Of a stretch of DNA of 14,749 nucleotides, positions 7,502 through 14,423 are shown one piece after another (positions within the stretch are counted from its first letter, which is position 1; each line of letters opens with the position of its first letter). The stretch comes from Burkholderiales bacterium (GTDB taxonomy: Bacteria > Pseudomonadota > Gammaproteobacteria > Burkholderiales > CAIKXV01): contig JAIENF010000279.1 of the NCBI GenBank assembly GCA_019751575.1, positions 1-14,749 of the forward strand, written 5' to 3'. The notes below the pieces were generated by a model. That model searched no databases. It was given only the letters and a program-made list of their open reading frames with translations, and was not told the origin of the DNA. Made by a program: the position numbers and the translations under genes.

Positions 7502-7533
7502 GGCTGTCCTCCTTCGGTATCCGTATGCGGGCC

Positions 7534-7563
7534 ATTGTATTGTCGATTATCAATAATCTGCAA
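7534..7563 (-). promoter_or_regulatory. predicted sigma-70 promoter of the dioxygenase gene
   Basis: On the minus strand TTGCAG (7558-7563) and TACAAT (7534-7539) are separated by 18 bases. Transcription would start near 7527, about 25 bases before the ATG, leaving room for the AAGGAGGA site. The segment stands out as AT-rich within GC-rich flanks. It is read from sequence only. Confidence 0.55.
7538..7557. promoter_or_regulatory. palindromic operator candidate for the divergent GntR regulator
   Basis: Two overlapping inverted repeats are present: TATTG-N8-CAATA at 7538-7555 and ATTAT-CA-ATAAT at 7546-7557. They fill the spacer of the predicted dioxygenase promoter and touch its -10 box, a classic place for repression. 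GntR-family regulators commonly bind short palindromes next to their own gene. That this protein binds here is inference. Confidence 0.5.
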
Positions 7564-7589
7564 GGTCGCCCTTCCTGCCGGAGCGCGGC

Positions 7590-7602
7590 TAGAATCCGCC
7601 GC
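7590..7602 (+). promoter_or_regulatory. -10 box directly before gntR, leaderless-type start
   Basis: TAGAAT at 7590-7595 differs from TATAAT by one base and lies seven bases before the ATG at 7603. The transcript start would fall at or next to the A of ATG, as in leaderless mRNAs. No Shine-Dalgarno sequence fits in the space. No good -35 is seen. Confidence 0.45.
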
Positions 7603-8364
7603 ATGGCCGCCCGATCGAACCCGCAGCAGGCGCCCGCCGGCGCGGCGGCCGGCCTCGGTTCGACCATGCCCGACAGGATCGCGCGCGCGCTGGCCACGCG
7701 CATCGTCGACGGCGCACTGGCCCCCGGCCAGAGGCTGGTCGAGGCCAGCATCGCCGCCGAGTTCGGCGTCAGCCATGGCCCGGTGCGCGACGCGCTGCGG
7801 GCACTGGAACGACAGGGGCTGGTGACCATCGCACCCTACCGCGGCGCGGTGGTGCGCGAAGTGTCGGTGCGCGAGGTGACCGAGCTGTACCAGGTGCGCG
7901 CGGCACTGGTCGGCCTGCGCGCGCGCTGGATCGCCGAGGATGCCGGCCACCAGGCGTTCGCCCGGGAGCTGAAGCCGAAGATCGCGGCCCTGCGTGCGAT
8001 GGTGCGCGCGACGGCGCGTGCGACCTTGCGTGGCGACGGCGAGGCCGACGGCTATGTCGATGCCGCGCTGGCGGTGAACGCGGCCTTCACCGCCTCCGTG
8101 GCCAATCCATGGCTGCGCTCGATGCTCGAGTCGCTGTCGATGCAGACCGCGCGCTACACCCGGCTCGGCCTGCAGGATGCCAGACGCCGCCGCGATTCGG
8201 CGGCAGCCTGGCACGGCCTGATCCAGGCGATCGACGCCGGCGATGGTGACGCCGCCGAGCGCATCGCGCGCGAGAACTCGCTCGCGCTGCGCGATGCCGC
8301 GATCAGGGCGCTGGAAGGACGCGCGGCCGTGCCCCGGAAAAAGGCCGCACCGCGCGCCCGCTGA
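7603..8364 (+). CDS. GntR-family transcriptional regulator with FCD domain
   Basis: This protein of 253 residues has an N-terminal winged helix-turn-helix (about 24-85; recognition helix around SHGPVRDALRALE at 57-69) and a C-terminal all-helical FCD ligand domain (about 90-235), the FadR/VanR layout. I start it at ATG 7603 because a TAGAAT box lies seven bases before it. An in-frame ATG at 7666 (MPDRIAR) lies closer to the domain but has no ribosome site. It is divergent from the dioxygenase gene and probably represses that gene and perhaps the whole acid-catabolism block through the palindrome at 7538-7557. Oddly, the positions that carry metal-binding Asp and His in most FCD domains appear as A155, N159, W203 and N225, so effector sensing may not use a metal. 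The basic tail after residue 240 is probably disordered. The effector is unknown. Confidence 0.9.
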   Translation: MAARSNPQQAPAGAAAGLGSTMPDRIARALATRIVDGALAPGQRLVEASIAAEFGVSHGPVRDALRALERQGLVTIAPYRGAVVREVSVREVTELYQVRAALVGLRARWIAEDAGHQAFARELKPKIAALRAMVRATARATLRGDGEADGYVDAALAVNAAFTASVANPWLRSMLESLSMQTARYTRLGLQDARRRRDSAAAWHGLIQAIDAGDGDAAERIARENSLALRDAAIRALEGRAAVPRKKAAPRAR

Positions 8365-9354
8365 TCACTCGGGCTGGATGCCCGCCGCGCGGATCGTCTT
8401 GCCCATCCGCTCGAAGCCCTGGCGGGTGATCTTGCGGAGCTCCTCCGGCGTTGAACCGACCGGCTCGAGGCCCAGCGCGGTCAGCTTCTCGCGCACGTCC
8501 GCATCGGCCATCGCCTTCGCCGCCTCGGCCGCCAGCCGGTCGATCACCGCCTTCGGCGTGCCGCGCGGCATGTACAAGCCGGCCCAGGTCACGAACTCGA
8601 AGCCCGGCAGTCCCGATTCAGATGCGGTGGGCACGTTCGGGATCTGCGGGAACCGTTTCGAACCACCGACCGCGAGCGCACGCACCTTTCCGGCCTGGAT
8701 CTGCGACAGCACGATCGACAGCGCGGTGAACATGGTCGGCACGTGGCCACTCACCACGTCGGACGCCGCCTGGGTCGCGCCCTTGTACGGTACGTGGTTC
8801 ATCTTCACGCCGGCCTGCAGCGCAAAGAGTTCCATCGCGATGTGCTGCGGGCTGCCGACGCCGCCGGAGGCGTAGTCGATCTTGCCCGGGTTGGCCTTGG
8901 CCAGCGCGATCAGGTCCTTCACCGTCTTCGCCGGCAGGCTGGGATTGGCGATCAGCACCCAGGTGATGTTCGCGAGCAGGCTGACCGGCTCGAAGCTCTC
9001 GAGCGTGTCGTAGTTGACCTTCTTGCGCAGGTGCGGCGTCATGTTCAGCGTACCGTCGTTGCTGCCGAAGATCGTGTAGCCGTCGGCCGGTGCGCGTGCC
9101 GCGCGTTCCGCGCCGATCACGCCGGCGGCGCCGGGCACGTTCTCGAGCACGATCGGCTGCTTCATGTTCTCGCTCATCCGCTGCGCGACGATACGCAGGA
9201 TCGCATCGGCGCCGCTGCCGGCCTGCACCGGCACGATCATGGTGATCGGGCGGCTCGGATAGGGCTGGGCCTGCACGGTCGCGGTGAGCGGCAGGGCGGC
9301 GAGGGTGGTGGCCAGCAGTGCTCCGCCGAAGCGGGTCGGGATCAGGGACGACAT
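8365..9354 (-). CDS. Bug/TctC-family periplasmic substrate-binding protein (Bug 3)
   Basis: This 329-residue protein is a third Bug receptor, with a signal peptide of about 29 residues (cleavage after VQA before QPYPSRP). It keeps DGYTIF (91-96) and HVPYKGATQAASDVVSGHV, but both ligand loops deviate. VQAGSGAD at 43-50 replaces the xxPGGxxD motif seen in Bug 1, and ENVPGAAG replaces ENRxGAAG. This suggests an altered ligand. I chose ATG at 9352-9354, preceded by AGAGGAA about eight bases upstream; longer in-frame extension to 9474 lacks a signal-peptide-like start. Its stop codon abuts the gntR stop with no base between. It is divergent from the dehydrogenase gene at 9527, so it probably belongs to a unit separate from Bug 1 and Bug 2. 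The ligand is unknown. Confidence 0.93.
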   Translation of the reverse strand: MSSLIPTRFGGALLATTLAALPLTATVQAQPYPSRPITMIVPVQAGSGADAILRIVAQRMSENMKQPIVLENVPGAAGVIGAERAARAPADGYTIFGSNDGTLNMTPHLRKKVNYDTLESFEPVSLLANITWVLIANPSLPAKTVKDLIALAKANPGKIDYASGGVGSPQHIAMELFALQAGVKMNHVPYKGATQAASDVVSGHVPTMFTALSIVLSQIQAGKVRALAVGGSKRFPQIPNVPTASESGLPGFEFVTWAGLYMPRGTPKAVIDRLAAEAAKAMADADVREKLTALGLEPVGSTPEELRKITRQGFERMGKTIRAAGIQPE

Positions 9355-9445
9355 GGGCGGGATTCCTCTGGGTTGGCTGGATGAGCCTGGCGTGATCGAT
9401 CGCTGCCGGACATGTTCTTGCGACACGGTCGTTCGGCGGCCGGCG

Positions 9446-9474
9446 ATCCTAGCCAATCGGGCATCCGCCGGCAA
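9446..9474 (-). promoter_or_regulatory. predicted promoter of Bug 3
   Basis: On the minus strand TTGCCG (9469-9474) and TAGGAT (9446-9451) are spaced by exactly 17 bases, each matching the consensus at four of six positions. The start would leave a leader of about 85 bases before the ATG at 9354. The match is moderate. Confidence 0.35.
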
Positions 9475-9478
9475 CGCC

Positions 9479-9484
9479 TATAAT
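9479..9484 (+). promoter_or_regulatory. consensus -10 box of the dehydrogenase gene
   Basis: A perfect TATAAT lies 42 bases before the ATG at 9527. The -35 region about 17 bases upstream is weak. The box is only a few bases from the predicted opposite-strand promoter of Bug 3, so the two promoters would compete or be controlled together. Confidence 0.5.
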
Positions 9485-9526
9485 CCGCGCTTCTCGCGAC
9501 ACCCGCGATCCGCCGCCGGAGCAGAC

Positions 9527-10450
9527 ATGAAACCACCCCGCATCACGACGCCCCCGGGCAGCACCATCGGCGTGATCGGGCTCGGCCTGATGGGTTCGGC
9601 CGCGGCCGCCCGCCTGACCTCCGCCGGCTTTACCGTCCTCGGATACGACGTCGATGCCGGCGCCGCCGAGCGGCTGGGCTTGCCGGCCGAGCAGCGGGCC
9701 CGTTCCATCGCCGATGTCGCCGAGCGCTGCGATTGCTGCGTGGTGGCGGTGTTCAACACCCAGCAGGTCGAGCAGGTGCTGGAAGGAGCCGGCGGGCTCG
9801 CCGATTCCCGTGACACGGGCACCGAACGCGAGCGCCCGCCGCTGGCGGTGATCTGCATCAGCACCTGCGATCCGGACGCGATCTCCGCGCTGGCCGGGCG
9901 CCTGCCGCGCGAACGCATCGCCTTCGTCGAAGTGCCGGTATCCGGCACCAGCCAGCAGTTCGTGCGCGGCGACGGCCTCGGCCTGGTCGCCGGCGGCGAT
10001 GCAGACGTCGCGCGCGTCACACCGGTGCTCGATGCGATGGTGCCGAAGCGGCATCGCGTCGGAAAGCCGGGCGACGGGGGCCGTGCGAAACTCGCGATCA
10101 ACCTGATGCTCGGCGTCAACCGCGCGGCACTGGCCGAAGGCCTGGTCTTCGCCGAACGCATGGGCCTCGACCCGACCGCCTTCCTGGCGGTCGCGCGCGA
10201 CTCGGCCGCCTATTCGCAGATCATGGACGTCAAGGGCGCGAAGATGATCGCCGCCGACTTCACGCCGCACGGCAAGGTGAACCAGTCGATGAAGGATTTC
10301 TCGCTGATGCTCGAGCAGGCGAAGCGGCTCGGCCAGCGGTTGCCGCTCGGCGAGACCTATGCCGGGCTGATGCAGGGCTGCATCGACCACGGCGAGGCGG
10401 AACTCGACAACGGAGCCGTGATCCGGGAGATACGGCGGCGGGTGGAGTGA
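9527..10450 (+). CDS. NAD(P)-dependent beta-hydroxyacid dehydrogenase (3-hydroxyisobutyrate dehydrogenase family)
   Basis: This 307-residue enzyme oxidises a 3-hydroxy acid to the semialdehyde, or reduces in the other direction. The Rossmann signature GVIGLGLMGSA has its glycine motif at 18-23. The substrate-side motif EVPVSGTSQ lies at 135-143, where the family usually has DAPVSGG. The catalytic lysine K188 sits in GGRAKLAINLM, with N192 four residues later as expected. Length is normal for 3-hydroxyisobutyrate dehydrogenase and tartronate semialdehyde reductase; threonate dehydrogenase is another possibility. I use the ATG at 9527 because GGAG lies just before it, TATAAT lies 42 bases upstream, and the protein then begins at the family's usual point. 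It is divergent from Bug 3, suggesting transport and reduction of related hydroxy acids. Residues 91-106 form a polar, Arg/Glu-rich insertion near the end of the cofactor domain. Confidence 0.92.
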   Translation: MKPPRITTPPGSTIGVIGLGLMGSAAAARLTSAGFTVLGYDVDAGAAERLGLPAEQRARSIADVAERCDCCVVAVFNTQQVEQVLEGAGGLADSRDTGTERERPPLAVICISTCDPDAISALAGRLPRERIAFVEVPVSGTSQQFVRGDGLGLVAGGDADVARVTPVLDAMVPKRHRVGKPGDGGRAKLAINLMLGVNRAALAEGLVFAERMGLDPTAFLAVARDSAAYSQIMDVKGAKMIAADFTPHGKVNQSMKDFSLMLEQAKRLGQRLPLGETYAGLMQGCIDHGEAELDNGAVIREIRRRVE

Positions 10451-10462
10451 CGGGAGCCGAGT

Positions 10463-10492
10463 GACCCCCCGACGGTGTGCTCACCCCCCGAC
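10463..10492. repeat. short direct repeat in the convergent gene junction
   Basis: ACCCCCCGAC occurs twice, 19 bases apart, across the 30-base gap between the convergent dehydrogenase and soxG genes and into the soxG stop region. No hairpin with a T-run is visible here, so I do not call a terminator. Confidence 0.4.
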
Positions 10493-11122
10493 CCGATACC
10501 CGAACTCGAGCGCCGCCACCGTCACGAAGTGCCACAGGCTTTCCGCGAAGCTGCGCGCCACGTACACATCGTAGCCACCGCCCCGTGGCAGCCGGTGGAT
10601 CACCACCTGCATCCGCGCCATCGCCGTCATCGCGCACGCCCCGTCGGTGAACACCGCCGGATCGAGGTCGATCCCGCAGCCCTGTGCCAGCACGTCGACC
10701 GCCGCCGGGCCGGACAGGTTTAGCACCGCGAAACCATGGCCGACATCGGTCAGCGCGCCGGTCATGCCCTCGAGTGCGGCGCGCAGCCGCGTCTCGAGGA
10801 GCGGGCGATCGGCCTCGGTACAAGTGACCAGCCAGTCGCCGGGCCCCGTCCAAAGTGCGTGCACGCGCCCGTCGGCATCCGCGGCGCTGCGCCAGGACAC
10901 CGTCGGCAGTTTCAGGCCGAGGGCGGTGGTGAAGGGGGCGCTTACCGGCTGCGGCACGGTGCGCAGGTTGAGCACCGCGCGGCCCTCGATGGGCGTCAGG
11001 ACCACTCGTGCATTGCTGCCGTCCCCGCCTGCGATGCGGTCCGCGCCGGCCGCTGCGTGATCCGCCAGTACCGCGGCGAACGCGGACGCCCGGGACGCGT
11101 TAAGGATTCCTGTCTCATCCAC
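10481..11122 (-). CDS. soxG: sarcosine oxidase gamma subunit
   Basis: This 213-residue protein is the gamma subunit of heterotetrameric sarcosine oxidase. Recognisable parts are LWTGPGDWLV near residue 90, then TDVGHGFAVLNLSGPAA and LAQGCGIDL in the middle, and YDVYVARSFAESLW near the C terminus, all typical of SoxG and related to the fold of T-protein-like domains. The start is GTG at 11120-11122, overlapping the soxA 3' end by eight bases; GGAGA eight bases upstream (11131-11135), inside soxA, supports it. It is the last gene of soxBDAG and converges on the dehydrogenase gene 30 bases away. The residues before about 40 are Ala-rich and poorly conserved, so the exact start is slightly less sure than the gene. 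Confidence 0.9.
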   Translation of the reverse strand: MDETGILNASRASAFAAVLADHAAAGADRIAGGDGSNARVVLTPIEGRAVLNLRTVPQPVSAPFTTALGLKLPTVSWRSAADADGRVHALWTGPGDWLVTCTEADRPLLETRLRAALEGMTGALTDVGHGFAVLNLSGPAAVDVLAQGCGIDLDPAVFTDGACAMTAMARMQVVIHRLPRGGGYDVYVARSFAESLWHFVTVAALEFGYRVGG

Positions 11123-14100
11123 GCAGGCGGTCTCCGGCCGGGTCGACGAAGACCGGATCGACCACTTCCACTTCGATGCTCATCCGCATCAACGGCGACA
11201 TCGCCCAGAGGCGCTGCCCCTTGCGCAGGTGGCCGCGGCTGACCAGCGCCAGCGCGATCGAGCAGCCGACGGTCGGGCTGAAGCAGGTCGAGGCGACGAA
11301 GCCTTCCATCGGATACGGCGTGACCTGCCGCGGTTCGACCACCAGCATCGAGCCGCGCGGGATCGGCTCGCGGGCATGCACCGGCACCAGGCCGACCATT
11401 TGCGGACGGTCCTCGGCGGCCAGGCCCGGCTTCGACAGCGAGCGGCGGCCGATGAAGTCGCCGTCCTTGCGGACCATCCGGTGCAGGCCGAGGTCGTCGG
11501 GCGTGGTGCGACCGTCGGCTTCGGGCCCGACCACGAAATGCCCCTTCTCTATGCGCATCACGCCCATTGCTTCGGTGCCGTAGGCGATCAGTCCTTCGGG
11601 GGCGCCGGCCGCCATCATCGCTTCCCACACGGCGCGGCCATGGCCGGCCGGCACGTTGATCTCGTACGACCGTTCGCCGGAGAAGCTGATCCGGAACACG
11701 CGCGCGGGTACGCCGGCGACCTGGCATTCGCAGTACGCCATGTATGCCAATCCCGCGTCGGACACATCGATGTCGACGACCTTCTGCAGCACCGCGCGCG
11801 AGCGCGGCCCGGCCAGTGCCATCGCGGCCCAGTGTTCGGTGACCGAGGTCAGGTACACATCGAGGTCGGGCCATTCCACCTGCAGCAGGTACTCGAGCCG
11901 CGACAGCACCGCCGCTGCGTTCGCGGTGGTGGTGGTCATCAGGTAGTGGCACTCGCCCAGGCGGGTCACGGTGCCGTCGTCGAACACCATGCCGTCCTCG
12001 CGCAGCATCACGCCATGGCGGCAGCGGCCGATGGCAAGCGTTGCGAAGTTGTTGATGTACACGCGTTGCAGGAACTCGGCGCAGTCGCGGCCCTTCAGGT
12101 CGATCTTCCCGAGCGTGCTGATATCGACCAGGCCGACGCCGCCGCGTACCGCGCGCACCTCGCGGTTCACGGCATCGAGGTCGCTTTCGCGGCCCCGGCG
12201 GTATAACTGTGCGCGCCGCCACAGGCCGGTGTTGATGAACACGGCGCCATTGGCCGCATGCCAGCCGTCCATCGGGGTCCTGCGCAGCGGATCGACCGCG
12301 ATGCCGGTCACGGGCCCGGCGATCGCGCCAAGCGTCACCGGCGTCCAGGGCGGTCGGAAGGTGGTGGTTCCGACCTGCGCGATCGGCGTGTCGATCGCAC
12401 CGGCGAGGATGGCCAGCCCGCTGATGTTCGACAGCTTGCCCTGGTCGGTGCCCATGCCGAGCGTGGTGTAGCGCTTCAGGTGTTCGACCGAGCGGTAGCC
12501 TTCGCGCGCGGCGAGCTCGACATCGGCGACCGTCACGTCGTTCTGCAGGTCCAGGAAGCGCTTGTAGCGATGGGCCTCGGGATAGTCGACCTGCCACACC
12601 GGAAGCGGCGGGCAGCCGGTCTCGCGCTCGATGAGCGGCGGGAACATCGTCGGGCTGCGGCCAAGGCCGGCATCGCTCGCGGCCGCGCGGCCGGCAGCGA
12701 GGCCCTGCACCACGCAGTCGGCGAGCTGGAATGCGCCGGCGGCACTGCCGACGCAGCGGATGTGTGGCGGGGGGCGGTTCGCGGTGTCGGGCACGAAGGT
12801 GGCCAGTGCCTCGTCGAACTTCAGCTTGCCGCGCGCCTGCGACCACAGGTGCACCGCCGGGTTCCAGCCGCCGGACACGAGCAGGGTGTCGCCTTCGACC
12901 GGGAACGCGCTGCCGCGGGCATCGTTTGCGGCGCGCCCCGATGCGTCGATCGGTGCGACCAGCGCGGCACGCACGGTGCTGCCGCCGAGCACGCGCAATA
13001 CGCCGTGGCCTGCATGCACCTTGATGCCTGCGGCGATCGCGGCCTCGAAGGCGCTGCCCGAGGGCTCCGGCCTTGCGTCGATGATCGCGCTGACCTCGAC
13101 GCCGGAACGGTGCAGGTCGAGCGCCGCGTGGTAGGCCGAGTCGTTGTTGGTGAACACCACGGCGCGCCGGCCGGGCTGCACGCCATGGCGGTTGAGGTAG
13201 GTGCGCGCACTGCCGGCCAGCATCACCCCGGGCAGGTCGTTGTCGCCGAAGGCGATCGAACGTTCGATCGCGCCGGTGGCGACGACGATCTCGCGCGCCC
13301 GGATCTTCCACAGCCGCTGCCGCGGCAGGTGCGCCGCCACCGGCCCGCCACTGCCGACCTGTTCGACCACGGTCGCAATGTTGTGGTCCCAGAGCGCGGC
13401 GACCTGGCTGCGCAGCAGCACGCGCACGCCCGGTGTCGACTTCAGTTCCGTGGCGACTTCCTGCACCCACCGGGTCGCGTCGTCGCGATTGACCTGCGCG
13501 CGCTCGCCGAGCAGCGAGCCGCCGACCTCTCGGCCTTCGTCGGCGAGGATCACGCGCGCGCCGCCGCGGGCGGCCGCGAGTGCCGCAGCCAACCCGGCAG
13601 GACCCGCGCCGCACACGAGGACGTCGCAGTGTGCATGCCGGTGCGCGTAGCGATCCGGGTCCGCGACCTTCGGGGCGCGGCCGAGGCACGCCGCACGACG
13701 GATGAACCGCTCGTAGGTCATCCAGCCCGAGGCCGGCCACATGAAGGTCTTGTACTGGAAGCCGGCCGGCAGCACGCGCGACAGCGTTTCGTTCACTGCA
13801 CCGATGTCGAAGCCGACCGACGGCCAGCAGTTCTGGCTCGATGCGACCAGCCCGTCGTACAGCAGCACCTGCGTCGCGCGCTGGTTGGGTTCGGTGCGCG
13901 CGGCTGCCTCGAGCTGTACCAGCGCATTGGGTTCTTCCGCGCCGGCCGAGACGATGCCCCGGCACCGGTGGTACCTGGCGCTGCGCCCGACCAGCCGCAC
14001 GCCGTTGGCGAGCAGGGCGGAGGCGAGGGTGTCGCCTTCGAAGCCGGCGTAGCGGGTGCCGTTGAAGGTGAACGACAGGGGACGCGTGCGGTCGATGCGG

Positions 14101-14147
14101 CCGAGGTCGGCGACGCGCAACCGGTTCGACGATCCGCCATTGCTCAT
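11115..14147 (-). CDS. soxA: sarcosine oxidase alpha subunit
   Basis: This 1010-residue protein has the usual SoxA length and domain order. A ferredoxin-fold N-terminal domain lacking cluster cysteines (about 20-100) comes first. A dinucleotide-binding domain follows, with VCGAGPAGLA at 178-187, ATGAIERS at 290-297 and DLPGVMLAGSA at 304-314. YTTLGMGTDQGK (560-571) marks the linker. A glycine-cleavage T-protein-like domain (about 615-895) and its C-terminal barrel (about 905-1000) end the chain. In characterised enzymes this subunit binds NAD+ and the T-protein-like part transfers the methyl carbon to tetrahydrofolate; D675 in GVGLVDISTLGK is the conserved acidic position. ATG at 14145-14147 overlaps the soxD stop as ATGA, indicating coupling. 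An upstream in-frame extension only reads through soxD. The 3' end overlaps soxG by eight bases. Confidence 0.95.
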   Translation of the reverse strand: MSNGGSSNRLRVADLGRIDRTRPLSFTFNGTRYAGFEGDTLASALLANGVRLVGRSARYHRCRGIVSAGAEEPNALVQLEAAARTEPNQRATQVLLYDGLVASSQNCWPSVGFDIGAVNETLSRVLPAGFQYKTFMWPASGWMTYERFIRRAACLGRAPKVADPDRYAHRHAHCDVLVCGAGPAGLAAALAAARGGARVILADEGREVGGSLLGERAQVNRDDATRWVQEVATELKSTPGVRVLLRSQVAALWDHNIATVVEQVGSGGPVAAHLPRQRLWKIRAREIVVATGAIERSIAFGDNDLPGVMLAGSARTYLNRHGVQPGRRAVVFTNNDSAYHAALDLHRSGVEVSAIIDARPEPSGSAFEAAIAAGIKVHAGHGVLRVLGGSTVRAALVAPIDASGRAANDARGSAFPVEGDTLLVSGGWNPAVHLWSQARGKLKFDEALATFVPDTANRPPPHIRCVGSAAGAFQLADCVVQGLAAGRAAASDAGLGRSPTMFPPLIERETGCPPLPVWQVDYPEAHRYKRFLDLQNDVTVADVELAAREGYRSVEHLKRYTTLGMGTDQGKLSNISGLAILAGAIDTPIAQVGTTTFRPPWTPVTLGAIAGPVTGIAVDPLRRTPMDGWHAANGAVFINTGLWRRAQLYRRGRESDLDAVNREVRAVRGGVGLVDISTLGKIDLKGRDCAEFLQRVYINNFATLAIGRCRHGVMLREDGMVFDDGTVTRLGECHYLMTTTTANAAAVLSRLEYLLQVEWPDLDVYLTSVTEHWAAMALAGPRSRAVLQKVVDIDVSDAGLAYMAYCECQVAGVPARVFRISFSGERSYEINVPAGHGRAVWEAMMAAGAPEGLIAYGTEAMGVMRIEKGHFVVGPEADGRTTPDDLGLHRMVRKDGDFIGRRSLSKPGLAAEDRPQMVGLVPVHAREPIPRGSMLVVEPRQVTPYPMEGFVASTCFSPTVGCSIALALVSRGHLRKGQRLWAMSPLMRMSIEVEVVDPVFVDPAGDRLRG
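11131..11135 (-). promoter_or_regulatory. ribosome binding site inside soxA fixing the GTG start of soxG
   Basis: GGAGA on the minus strand lies eight bases before GTG at 11120-11122. It sits in the last codons of soxA, so soxG translation is coupled to soxA. Confidence 0.6.
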
Positions 14148-14416
14148 GTCGATGCCACCGGCTTCAGTGTCCGGGCCGACACCACTTCGTGGGTCAGCGT
14201 ATTGCGCCGGACCGCGATCCAGCGCCGGCAGCCCATCGCGTGCTGCCAGAGCTCGTCGTGCTCGCCGGCCGGGTTTCCGCGTTCGTTCAGGTACGCGCTC
14301 CACTCGGCGTCGGTGCTGGCGGACGGATCCGCCGGACGGCGCACGTTCGCGTCGCCGCCATAGGAATACTCGACCTGGTCGCGCGGGCCGCAGTACGGGC
14401 AGGCGATCAGCAGCAT
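14144..14416 (-). CDS. soxD: sarcosine oxidase delta subunit
   Basis: This 90-residue protein is the small zinc-binding subunit of heterotetrameric sarcosine oxidase. It opens with MLLIACPYCG, and the likely zinc ligands are C6, C9, H59 and C63 (HAMGCRRW), fitting the family's three-cysteine, one-histidine site. The segment VEYSYGGDANVRRP is the conserved body, and the length matches known SoxD. ATG at 14414-14416 gives the conserved N terminus. Longer reading frames in this frame only cover the soxB 3' end out of frame. It begins seven bases after the soxB stop and ends overlapping soxA as ATGA, so all four subunits are expected to be co-translated. Confidence 0.93.
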   Translation of the reverse strand: MLLIACPYCGPRDQVEYSYGGDANVRRPADPSASTDAEWSAYLNERGNPAGEHDELWQHAMGCRRWIAVRRNTLTHEVVSARTLKPVAST

Positions 14417-14423
14417 CGCGGCA

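Noticed and set aside
7666..7668. alternative gntR start at ATG 7666
   Set aside because: It has no ribosome site, and the ATG at 7603 is correctly placed after a -10 box. It remains a possible alternative.
8323..8348. GCGGCC/GGCCGC inverted repeat at the gntR 3' end
   Set aside because: It is a six-pair stem with a 14-base loop, lies inside coding sequence and has no T-run; not a credible terminator.
9284..9526. 81-residue N-terminal extension of the dehydrogenase
   Set aside because: It would cross the Bug 3 signal-peptide region and the TATAAT box, and the Rossmann motif starts normally from the ATG at 9527.
10996..13965. 989-residue minus-strand frame overlapping soxA in another frame
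   Set aside because: Arg/Gly/Ala-rich shadow of soxA with no motifs.
12258..14363. 701-residue plus-strand open frame opposite soxA
   Set aside because: The opposite strand encodes a full-length SoxA with conserved motifs; this frame is compositional.
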